Shown here piece after piece: positions 9,642-18,555 of a stretch of DNA of 64,000 nucleotides (the first letter of the stretch is position 1; each line of letters begins with the position of its first letter). The position numbers and the translations under genes were made by a program. A model generated the notes under the pieces. The model did no database searches. It had not been told where the DNA came from and saw only the letters and a list, made by a program, of their open reading frames with translations. This DNA comes from Agrococcus sp. Marseille-P2731. Lineage in GTDB: Bacteria; Actinomycetota; Actinomycetes; Actinomycetales; Microbacteriaceae. The stretch covers positions 558,001-622,000 of the forward strand of contig NZ_FPEG01000002.1 in assembly GCF_900117395.1 (NCBI RefSeq). Reading direction: 5' to 3'.

Positions 9642-9676
9642 CACGAGGCCCCTCGGATGTTCCGAGGGGCCTCGTG
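9642..9676. terminator. Intrinsic terminator of sigA
   Basis: A perfect 16-bp stem (9642-9657 with 9661-9676) with a 3-nt loop starts 29 nt after the sigA stop codon. It separates sigA from the ABC transporter operon downstream on the same strand. Confidence 0.88.
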
Positions 9677-9705
9677 ACGAAGCGTGACGGCGCGTGCCGC
9701 CCGGC

Positions 9706-11166
<1,461 letters not shown>

Positions 11167-11280
11167 GCGGCCTCCGGTCGGTCTCGGGCGCCCAGACTCG
11201 GTGCAGTCGGACTGAGGGCAGTCGAAGGACCCAAGTCAAGTCCTGCGCTTGGCGCCGGTCTCGACTGGGTCGGTCTTGAC

Positions 11281-11286
11281 AGTATA
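11281..11286 (-). promoter_or_regulatory. Candidate sigA -10 (TATACT)
   Basis: The minus strand reads TATACT, with a GGAAT-like element roughly 20 nt further upstream. A second possible -35, TTGACT, lies nearer the gene without a good -10. The rest of the 186-nt gap 11167-11352 shows nothing else. Confidence 0.4.
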
Positions 11287-11352
11287 GCGCCGGATGTGGC
11301 ATAGGCATTCCCCGATCGTCCAGGTACGGGCCCGGGTCCCCTCCGGACTTGC

Positions 11353-12681
11353 CTACTCGCCCCGGCGACGCATCCGGTTCGCGATCGCCTGCCACAGCGG
11401 CGCGACCTCGATGCCCTCGTCGCGCAGCCTCGACCGCGTGATGCGACGCATCCGCACCACCATCGCGAAGCCGAGCACCAGGATCACGAGCTGGAAGGCG
11501 AAGGCGATGCGGAAGCCGTCCCAGTCGTAGAGGCCGACCGCCTCGCCCGCCCGCACGCGGACGGTGTGCACGACGTCGAGCACGATGCCGACGACCGGGA
11601 TGATCGCGAAGGCCGCGATGAAGCCCCCGATGTTGACGACCCCGTTGGCGGAGCCCAGCAGGCGCAGCGGGTTCGAGGTGCGCGCGAAGTCGAAGCCGAC
11701 GGTCGAGCCCGGGCCGGCGATGCCGAGCACGACGACGAGCGCGATGACGAGCCAGGTGGGCGGATGCCCGGGCCAGATGAGCACGACGCTCCAGGCCGCG
11801 ATGACGAGGCCGACGATGCAGAGCACGAGCGTGGACCGGCGCAGCGGGAAGCGCGCGGTCGTGATGCCGAGCAGGGGGCCCACGACCATGCCCGTGAAGA
11901 CGACGATCGACATGAAGCCCGCCGCCTGCGCAGGGGCGAAGCCGAGGCCCTCGACGAGCATCGGGAAGCCCCACATGAGGAGGAACACGTTGGTCGTCGA
12001 CAGCAGCGAGAAGTGGGTCCAGAAGCCGAGCCTGGTGCCCGGCTGGCGGAAGGCGGTCTGGAGCCGCGGCCACCAGCCCTCCGGCAGGTCGATCGTGCCC
12101 GTGGGCGGCGTGCCGCCGGGCGGCGAGTCAAACACGAGCAGCAGCACGAGCGCGAGCACGACGACGCCGACGACCGCGAGCGTGCCGAAGGAGAGCGTCC
12201 AGCCGACCTGCGCGAGCAGCCAGACGAAGGGCACGGTCGAGAGCAGCTGGCCGAGCTGACCGCACACCGCCGTCCACTGCGACATCTGCGCGAGGATCGG
12301 CCCCGAGAACCAGCCCGCCTGGAGCCGGATCACCGAGATGAAGGTGGCGGCGTCGCCGATGCCGAGCAGCACGCGACCGGCGACCGCGAGCGGCAGGTCG
12401 TCGGCGAGCGCCACCATGGACTGACCGACGACCATGACGGCGGCGCCGGAGGCGATGAGCATGCGCGGGCCGAAGCGGTCGAGCAGCACACCGACCGGGA
12501 TCTGCATGGCCGCGTAGACGCCGACCTGCACCGCGCCCAGGGTCGAGAGCAGGGCAGCCTGCACCTCGAAGCGCTCAGCGGCAGCGGGTCCCGCGACGCC
12601 CAACGAGGAGCGGTGCAGGACGGCGACGATGTAGGCGATCGCGCCGATCCCCCAGACGAACCAGGATCTGGCGCTGTTCAT
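11353..12681 (-). CDS. MFS transporter, substrate unknown
   Basis: Encodes 442 aa with about twelve hydrophobic segments. An MFS loop 2-3 signature is visible as GVLLDRFGPRMLIASG, and a second LGITTARFPLRRS begins the C-terminal half. It belongs to the broad organic anion / sugar phosphate / nitrate-type carriers; nothing in the sequence settles the substrate. Its ATG overlaps the PAC2 stop codon by 4 nt (ATGA), so the two are probably translationally coupled. Confidence 0.8.
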   Translation of the reverse strand: MNSARSWFVWGIGAIAYIVAVLHRSSLGVAGPAAAERFEVQAALLSTLGAVQVGVYAAMQIPVGVLLDRFGPRMLIASGAAVMVVGQSMVALADDLPLAVAGRVLLGIGDAATFISVIRLQAGWFSGPILAQMSQWTAVCGQLGQLLSTVPFVWLLAQVGWTLSFGTLAVVGVVVLALVLLLVFDSPPGGTPPTGTIDLPEGWWPRLQTAFRQPGTRLGFWTHFSLLSTTNVFLLMWGFPMLVEGLGFAPAQAAGFMSIVVFTGMVVGPLLGITTARFPLRRSTLVLCIVGLVIAAWSVVLIWPGHPPTWLVIALVVVLGIAGPGSTVGFDFARTSNPLRLLGSANGVVNIGGFIAAFAIIPVVGIVLDVVHTVRVRAGEAVGLYDWDGFRIAFAFQLVILVLGFAMVVRMRRITRSRLRDEGIEVAPLWQAIANRMRRRGE

Positions 12682-13598
12682 GCCAGCGGATCCGCCCCCG
12701 GACGACCGCGCTGCTGCAGGTAGCGCTCCAGCTCCTCGGCGATCTCGTCGGCGCTCGGCAGGGTGCCGTCCTCATCGGTGAGCGGCGAGCGCACCGACGA
12801 CTGCGCCATGAACGCGTCGTACCGGGCCTCGAGCGTGTGCACGATGCGCTGGAGCTCCTCGTTCGTCTCCATCTGCTGCGCGACCAGCTGCTGGAACTCT
12901 CGATCCGCCTGGCGGAGCTCCTCGGTGCGGAAGGCGAGCGAGGTCGCGCTCGTCACGCCCTCGAGCGCGGCGAGCGCCGGTCCGGCCGAGCCCGACTCGC
13001 CGACGTAGTGCGGCACGAGCACGGTGAAGGTCGTGACCGGCGCGACGTCCTGCAGGCGATGCTCGATGCGGTGGATGACGGATGCCGGCACCGACGAGAC
13101 GGGGCGCCAGGCGGAGTACTGCTCGATGAGCTCCGCACGATTGCCGGAGACGGTCGACACGAGCGGCCTCGTGTGCGGCACGGGCATGCCGATCGACGTC
13201 ATGATCGTGGTGGTGGCGACCTCGAGCTGCGTGTGCAGCTCGAGCAGCGCATCCGTGAACCGCTCCCACATCCAGTCGGGCTCGGGGCCCGTGAGCAGCA
13301 GGAAGGGCGCGCCGGCGTCGTCCTCGACCTGCAGCAGCGTGAGCGTGTGCGGCAGGTACTCGTCGATGCGGTCCTCGTTGAAGAGGATCCGCGGCCTGCG
13401 CGAGCGGTGATCGATCAGCAGATCGGTGTCGAACTCGACGATCGCGCGGTAGGGCAAGGTGTCGAGGATGGCGGCTGCCGCGGCCTCGGCGGCAGCGCCC
13501 GCGTCGACGAAGCCGTGGATGGCGATCACCAGATCGAGGCCGCGCGGCACCGTCTCCAGCGCTTCGAGGGGCAGCGTCAGCTCGTGGGGATCGAACAC
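12678..13598 (-). CDS. PAC2 family protein (proteasome assembly chaperone-like)
   Basis: Encodes 306 aa, starting FDPHELTLPLEALETVPRG. The PAC2 core is seen in LVIAIHGFVDAG and FNEDRIDEYLPHTLTLL, with a C-terminal helical region rich in Glu/Gln (about residues 225-275). PAC2 proteins are related to proteasome assembly chaperones; in actinobacteria their exact role is unsettled. The start is GTG 13598; TAGGCT lies 6 nt upstream, predicting a leaderless mRNA. It heads a two-gene unit with the MFS carrier. Confidence 0.85.
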   Translation of the reverse strand: MFDPHELTLPLEALETVPRGLDLVIAIHGFVDAGAAAEAAAAAILDTLPYRAIVEFDTDLLIDHRSRRPRILFNEDRIDEYLPHTLTLLQVEDDAGAPFLLLTGPEPDWMWERFTDALLELHTQLEVATTTIMTSIGMPVPHTRPLVSTVSGNRAELIEQYSAWRPVSSVPASVIHRIEHRLQDVAPVTTFTVLVPHYVGESGSAGPALAALEGVTSATSLAFRTEELRQADREFQQLVAQQMETNEELQRIVHTLEARYDAFMAQSSVRSPLTDEDGTLPSADEIAEELERYLQQRGRPGADPLA

Positions 13599-13604
13599 CC
13601 CTCC

Positions 13605-13610
13605 AGCCTA
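13605..13610 (-). promoter_or_regulatory. -10 element TAGGCT for the PAC2 gene, leaderless
   Basis: TAGGCT, a 6-nt spacer (GGAGGG), then GTG 13598. It shares a 45-nt divergent intergenic region with the pepA promoter. Confidence 0.6.
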
Positions 13611-13629
13611 GTGAGGCTCACGACGCGGG

Positions 13630-13635
13630 TATCCT
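13630..13635 (+). promoter_or_regulatory. -10 element TATCCT for pepA
   Basis: TATCCT lies 8 nt before ATG 13644, predicting a leader of only one or two nucleotides. Confidence 0.5.
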
Positions 13636-13643
13636 CGTGACCC

Positions 13644-15095
13644 ATGCCCTTCCCCGCACTCTCCATCATCGCCAGCACCGAGGACGCCACCGCCGAGCTG
13701 ACCGTGCACGGCGTGCTCGCCGGTGAGGCCCCCTCCGCAACCGGCTTCGACCCCGAGCTGCTCGACGCGCTCGGCATCACCGGCAAGCGCGAGCAGGTCA
13801 CCCGCGCCGTCGTCGACGGCCGCAGGATCGCCTTCGTCGGCCTCGGCGACACCGTCACCCGCGATCGCCTGCGAGAGGTGGCGGGTGCCGCGATCCGCGC
13901 GCTGCGCGGCATCACCTCGGTCGCGATCTCGCTGCCGGTGAGCGATGGCGACGACGTGCAGGCGGTGCTCGAGGGCGCCGCGATGGGCGCCTACCGCTAC
14001 TCGGTCCGCCCGCTCGAGGACGATGCGCCGCAGGTGCGCGAGATCGCCGTCGTCGCGGGCGACGCCGAGTGCACGGCCTACGCCGTCCAGAGCGCCAGCA
14101 TCGCCGCACAGGCGGTCTGGCGCACGCGCGACCTCTCGAACACGCCGCCGAACCTGCTGAGCCCCGTCGACTTCGCCGACCGCGTCGTCGCCGAGGCCCA
14201 GGAGACGGGCCTGAGCGTGGTCGTGCGCGATGAGGATCGCCTCCGCCGCGAGGGCTTCGGCGGACTGGTGGCGGTCGGGCAGGGCTCCAGCCGCCCGCCG
14301 CGGCTCGTAACCGTCGAGCACGCGCCCGAGAACGCCACCCGCCACATCGTGCTGGTCGGCAAGGGCATCACCTTCGACTCCGGCGGCCTGTCCCTCAAGC
14401 CCGCCGCCTCGATGCAGCACATGAAGTACGACATGACGGGCGCCGCCACCGTCTACGCCGTCACCGCCGCAGCCGCCGCGCTCCAGCTCCCGATCCGCAT
14501 CACCGCCCACCTCTGCCTGGCCGAGAACCTCGTCTCCTCGACGTCGACGCGACCCGACGACGTCATCACCCTCCGCGGCGGCACGACCGTCGAGGTGACG
14601 AACACGGATGCCGAGGGTCGCCTGGTCATGGCTGACGGACTCGTGCTCGCCAGCGAGGCGCAGCCCGACGCGATCATCGACGTCGCGACGCTCACGGGCG
14701 CGCAGGTGATCGCCCTCGGCGACCGGGTCAGCGGTGTGATGGGCAACGACGAGGCCTTCGTGGAAGCGGTGCTCACCGCCTCCCGCGAGGTCGGCGAGCA
14801 GGTCTGGCCGATGCCGATCCCCGACGAGATGCGCGGCATGCTCGACTCGAACGTCGCGGACATGATGAACGCCAAGGTCGGCAACCGCGCCGGCGGCATG
14901 CTCGTCGCGGCCGCGTTCCTCCGGGAGTTCATCGGCGAGCGCGACGGCTCGCCCATCCCGTGGGCGCACCTCGACATCGCCGGCCCGTCGACCAACACCG
15001 GCTCGCCGTTCGGCTTCACGCCGTCGGGATCGACGGGCGTCGCCGTCCGCGGCCTGCTGCGCACCCTGTCCAAGATGTCGCGATCGGCCGAGTGA
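13644..15095 (+). CDS. pepA: Leucyl aminopeptidase (M17 family)
   Basis: Encodes 483 aa. The C-terminal catalytic domain has the metal ligands and catalytic residues in VGKGITFDSGGLSLKP and the M17 signature NTDAEGRLVMADGL. The N-terminal half is the variable macro-domain-like region. The enzyme is a two-metal cytosolic exopeptidase that removes N-terminal residues and recycles peptides; some homologues also bind DNA. It precedes lpdA by 103 nt; that gap contains its own promoter-like element. Confidence 0.95.
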   Translation: MPFPALSIIASTEDATAELTVHGVLAGEAPSATGFDPELLDALGITGKREQVTRAVVDGRRIAFVGLGDTVTRDRLREVAGAAIRALRGITSVAISLPVSDGDDVQAVLEGAAMGAYRYSVRPLEDDAPQVREIAVVAGDAECTAYAVQSASIAAQAVWRTRDLSNTPPNLLSPVDFADRVVAEAQETGLSVVVRDEDRLRREGFGGLVAVGQGSSRPPRLVTVEHAPENATRHIVLVGKGITFDSGGLSLKPAASMQHMKYDMTGAATVYAVTAAAAALQLPIRITAHLCLAENLVSSTSTRPDDVITLRGGTTVEVTNTDAEGRLVMADGLVLASEAQPDAIIDVATLTGAQVIALGDRVSGVMGNDEAFVEAVLTASREVGEQVWPMPIPDEMRGMLDSNVADMMNAKVGNRAGGMLVAAAFLREFIGERDGSPIPWAHLDIAGPSTNTGSPFGFTPSGSTGVAVRGLLRTLSKMSRSAE

Positions 15096-15120
15096 CCCTG
15101 ATTCCTCCAGGCGATCCGAC

Positions 15121-15126
15121 TAGGCT
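15121..15126 (+). promoter_or_regulatory. Candidate -10 (TAGGCT) of lpdA-sucB
   Basis: TAGGCT about 73 nt before GTG 15199, followed by a leader with AAGGAG. No convincing -35 box. Confidence 0.45.
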
Positions 15127-15198
15127 GTCATAGGCAGGAACTGCCGTGCACCGTCGCGTCCACCGGCGTGACAACGAAGACTCATAAGGAGCAAGTGC

Positions 15199-16572
15199 GT
15201 GTCCGATCAGAGCTTTGACATCGTCGTCCTGGGCGGAGGCAGCGCGGGCTACGCCGTGGCGCTGCGCGCCGTGCAGCTCGGCAAGACCGTCGCCATCGTC
15301 GAGAAGGACAAGCTCGGCGGCACGTGCCTCCACAAGGGCTGCGTCCCCACGAAGGCGATGCTGCACTCGGCAGAGGTCGCCGACGAGGTGCGCGCTGCCG
15401 GCCACGCGGGCGTCGACGCCGAGCTCAAGGGCATCGACATCGCACGCGTCACCGCGTTCCGCGAGGGCATCGTCTCGAAGAAGTTCAAGGGCCTGCAGGG
15501 CCTCATCAGCGCCAAGGGCATCGAGGTCATCGCCGGCGAGGGCAAGCTCACGTCGCCCACGACCGTGCAGGTCGGCGAGCAGACGCTGACCGGCAAGAGC
15601 ATCGTGCTCGCCACCGGCTCCTACTCCCGGACCCTCCCGGGCCTCGAGATCACCGGCAACGTCATCACGAGCGAGCAGGCGCTCCGCCTCGACTGGATCC
15701 CGCAGCGCGTCGCGATCCTCGGCGGCGGCGTCATCGGCGTGGAGTTCGCGAGCGTCTGGCGCGCCTTCGGCGCCGAGGTCACGATCATCGAGGGCCTCCC
15801 CCACCTCGTCGCCAACGAGGAGGAGTCGGTCTCGAAGCAGTTCGAGCGCGCCTACAAGAAGCGCGGCATCCAGTTCAAGCTCGGCTCCCGCTTCTCGGGC
15901 GTCACGCAGGACGACTCCGGCGTGCACGTCTCGCTCGAGAGCGGCGAGACGATCGACGCCGACCTGCTCCTGGTCGCGGTCGGCCGCGGCCCCGTCACGC
16001 AGGGCCTCGGCTACGAAGAGGTCGGGGTCGAGATGGACCGCGGCTTCGTCACGGTCAACGACCGCCTCGAGACCAGCGTCAAGGGCGTCTACGCCGTCGG
16101 CGACATCGTCCCCGGCCTGCAGCTCGCGCACCGCGGCTACCAGCACGGCATCTTCGTCGCCGAGGAGATCGGCGGGCTCGAGCCGCGCATGGTCGAGGAC
16201 GTCAACATCCCGAAGGTCACCTACTCCGACCCCGAGATCGCGTCCGTCGGCTACACCGAGGCCAAGGCCAAGGCCCAGTTCGGCGATGACAAGGTCGAGA
16301 GCTACGAGTACTCGCTCGGCGGCAACGCCAAGAGCGAGATCGTCGGCACGACCGGTTCTGTGAAGGCCGTCCGACTGAAGGACGGCCCCGTGGTCGGCGT
16401 GCACATGATCGGCCGCCGCGTGAGCGAGCTCGTCGGCGAGGCGCAGCTGATCGTCAACTGGGAGGCATACCCGGAGGACGTCTCGCAGCTCATCCACGCG
16501 CACCCGACCCAGCACGAGGCACTCGGCGAGACGATGATGAAGCTCGCCGGCGCTCCGCTGCACGCCATCTGA
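15199..16572 (+). CDS. lpdA: Dihydrolipoyl dehydrogenase (E3)
   Basis: Encodes 457 aa. It contains the FAD-binding VLGGGSAGYAVALRA, the redox-active disulfide GGTCLHKGCVPTK, the NAD-binding GGGVIGVEFASVW, and the C-terminal catalytic dyad in HAHPTQHEALGE. E3 reoxidises the dihydrolipoyl groups of the pyruvate and 2-oxoglutarate dehydrogenase E2 proteins. The start is GTG 15199 with AAGGAG 9 nt upstream. The E2 gene follows after 24 nt in the same direction, so the two are almost certainly co-transcribed. Confidence 0.96.
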   Translation: MSDQSFDIVVLGGGSAGYAVALRAVQLGKTVAIVEKDKLGGTCLHKGCVPTKAMLHSAEVADEVRAAGHAGVDAELKGIDIARVTAFREGIVSKKFKGLQGLISAKGIEVIAGEGKLTSPTTVQVGEQTLTGKSIVLATGSYSRTLPGLEITGNVITSEQALRLDWIPQRVAILGGGVIGVEFASVWRAFGAEVTIIEGLPHLVANEEESVSKQFERAYKKRGIQFKLGSRFSGVTQDDSGVHVSLESGETIDADLLLVAVGRGPVTQGLGYEEVGVEMDRGFVTVNDRLETSVKGVYAVGDIVPGLQLAHRGYQHGIFVAEEIGGLEPRMVEDVNIPKVTYSDPEIASVGYTEAKAKAQFGDDKVESYEYSLGGNAKSEIVGTTGSVKAVRLKDGPVVGVHMIGRRVSELVGEAQLIVNWEAYPEDVSQLIHAHPTQHEALGETMMKLAGAPLHAI

Positions 16573-16596
16573 TCGAACGCCACAGGAGACAGAACC

Positions 16597-18555
16597 ATGA
16601 CTGACATCAAGCTCCCTGAGCTCGGCGAGAGCGTCACCGAGGGCACGATCACGCGCTGGCTGAAGGCCGTCGGCGACGAGATCGCCGTCGACGAGGCCAT
16701 CGTCGAGATCTCGACCGACAAGGTCGACACCGAGGTGCCCTCCCCGATCGCCGGCACGATCACCGAGCTGCTCGTCGGCGAGGACGACACGGTCGAGGTC
16801 GGCGCCGTCATCGCGCGCGTCGGCGACGCGGGCGACGCGCCGGCCGAGGGTGGCTCTGCCGAGGAGGCAGCCCCCGCCGAGGAGGCTGCTCCCGCTGAGG
16901 AGGCAGCCCCGGACGAGACCGCCACCGAGGCGGCGACGGACGCCACTGACGCGGAACCCGCGCAGGAGGCCGACGAGGAGTCGGCCGCCGAGGCGCAGGA
17001 GTCGCCCTCGCGCGAGGCCGACGAGCAGGCCGCTCAGGACGCGCAGCCTGCTGCGCAGTCGGCCGACGGCGGAGCAGGGCAGGACATCACGCTGCCCGAG
17101 CTCGGCGAGAGCGTCACCGAGGGCACGATCACGCGCTGGCTGAAGGCCGTCGGCGACGAGATCGCCGTCGACGAGGCGATCGTCGAGATCTCGACCGACA
17201 AGGTCGACACCGAGGTGCCCTCCCCGATCGCCGGCACGATCACCGAGATCCTGGCGCAGGAGGACGACACCGTCGAGGTCGGCGCGGTCATCGCCCGAGT
17301 CGGCGGCCAGTCCGGCGGCGCAGCCCCGGCATCCGACGACGCCAAGACCGACGAGCCCCCCGCCGAGTCGTCCGGATCCGCGCAGTCGCAGGACGCGACG
17401 CCGGCGGAGCAGCCCGAGCCTGCCGCTCCCTCGACTGAGCAGCCCGAGGCGGCCAAGGACCCAGCTGCGGAGGAGTCGAAGCCCGCCGAGGAGTCGAAGG
17501 CCGCTGAGGAGTCGAAGCCGGCCGCAGAGCCCGCTCCGAAGCAGGACGCCGCACCGGCGCAGCCGAAGGCTGCGCAGCCCGAGGCGGAGGCCCCCAAGGC
17601 CGTGCAGCCGGGCACCGAGACGCCCAAGGCGGCCACGCAGACCGCGTCGGCGCCGTCGACCTCGGCGGGCGCGTACGTCACGCCGATCGTGCGCAAGCTG
17701 GCCAACGAGAAGGGCGTCGACCTGGGCGCGCTCAAGGGCACGGGCGTCGGGGGTCGCATCCGCAAGGAGGACGTGCTCGCGGCAGCCGAGACGTCGCCCG
17801 CGCAGGCGGCCGACGCGCCCGCAGCCGCACCGGCCGAGGTCGAGGTCTCCGAGCTCCGCGGCACGACCGCTCCGATGTCGCGCCTCCGCAAGGTCGTCGC
17901 GAAGCGTGCGGTCGAGTCGATGCAGACCCTCGCCCAGCTCACGACGGTCGTCGAGGTCGACGTGACGAAGGTGGCGCAGCTGCGCGAGGCGAAGAAGGCC
18001 TCGTTCCAGCAGGAGACCGGCAACAAGCTCACCTTCCTGCCGTTCTTCACGCAGGCGGCCGTGCAGGCGCTCAAGGCGCACCCGCTCATCAACGCGACGG
18101 ATGATGGCCAGACGATCACCTACCCCGAGACCGAGAACCTCGCGATGGCGGTCGACACCGAGCGCGGCCTGCTGACCCCGGTCATCCGCGACGCGAGCTC
18201 CAAGAGCATCTCGGAGCTCACGGCCGAGATCGCCGACCTCGCCAAGCGGACGCGCGACAACCAGCTGAAGCCGGACGAGCTGGCTGGCGGCACGTTCACG
18301 CTGACCAACACAGGCTCCCGCGGCGCGCTGTTCGACACGCCCGTCGTGTTCCAGCCGCAGCGCGCGATCCTCGGCGTCGGCACCGTGGTCAAGCGCCCGG
18401 TCGTGGTGACCGTCGACGGCCAGGACTCGATCAGCATCCGCTCGATGGTGTACCTCGCGCTCTCGTACGACCACCGCATCATCGATGGTGCAGACGCGGC
18501 CCGCTACCTGGGTCAGGTCAAGGCGCGCCTCGAGTCGGGTCAGTTCGAGGTCTAG
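16597..18555 (+). CDS. sucB: Dihydrolipoamide acyltransferase E2 with two lipoyl domains (SucB/AceF type)
   Basis: Encodes 652 aa: lipoyl domain 1 (about 1-77, lipoyl Lys42 in STDKVDTE), an Ala/Glu/Pro linker, lipoyl domain 2 (about 160-238, Lys202), a second linker with EESKPAEESK-like repeats, a peripheral subunit-binding domain (about 357-393) and the acyltransferase domain, ending with SYDHRIIDG whose His626 and Asp630 are catalytic. Actinobacterial annotation usually calls this succinyltransferase, but the same protein can serve pyruvate dehydrogenase, whose E1 gene is also in this window. The two lipoyl domains are nearly identical in DNA. Its TAG stop overlaps the stop of the convergent pseudokinase gene. 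Confidence 0.94.
   Translation: MTDIKLPELGESVTEGTITRWLKAVGDEIAVDEAIVEISTDKVDTEVPSPIAGTITELLVGEDDTVEVGAVIARVGDAGDAPAEGGSAEEAAPAEEAAPAEEAAPDETATEAATDATDAEPAQEADEESAAEAQESPSREADEQAAQDAQPAAQSADGGAGQDITLPELGESVTEGTITRWLKAVGDEIAVDEAIVEISTDKVDTEVPSPIAGTITEILAQEDDTVEVGAVIARVGGQSGGAAPASDDAKTDEPPAESSGSAQSQDATPAEQPEPAAPSTEQPEAAKDPAAEESKPAEESKAAEESKPAAEPAPKQDAAPAQPKAAQPEAEAPKAVQPGTETPKAATQTASAPSTSAGAYVTPIVRKLANEKGVDLGALKGTGVGGRIRKEDVLAAAETSPAQAADAPAAAPAEVEVSELRGTTAPMSRLRKVVAKRAVESMQTLAQLTTVVEVDVTKVAQLREAKKASFQQETGNKLTFLPFFTQAAVQALKAHPLINATDDGQTITYPETENLAMAVDTERGLLTPVIRDASSKSISELTAEIADLAKRTRDNQLKPDELAGGTFTLTNTGSRGALFDTPVVFQPQRAILGVGTVVKRPVVVTVDGQDSISIRSMVYLALSYDHRIIDGADAARYLGQVKARLESGQFEV
16618..16767 (+). 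repeat. Lipoyl-domain direct repeat, copy 1
   Basis: 149 of 150 nt are identical to 17098-17247 (the only difference is at 16698), exactly 480 bp apart in frame within sucB. Confidence 0.95.
17098..17247 (+). repeat. Lipoyl-domain direct repeat, copy 2
   Basis: Second copy of 16618-16767. Identity stops abruptly on both sides, where the protein sequences diverge as well. Confidence 0.95.

Noticed and set aside
15016..18474. A 1152-codon open frame antisense to lpdA-sucB, and similar ones at 37226-40288 (-), 24024-27062 (+) and 4652-6991 (+)
   Set aside because: They are shadow frames of strongly GC3-biased genes; their products are low-complexity Arg/Leu/Ala/Asp/Val sequence without recognisable domains, and the opposite strand holds well-known proteins.
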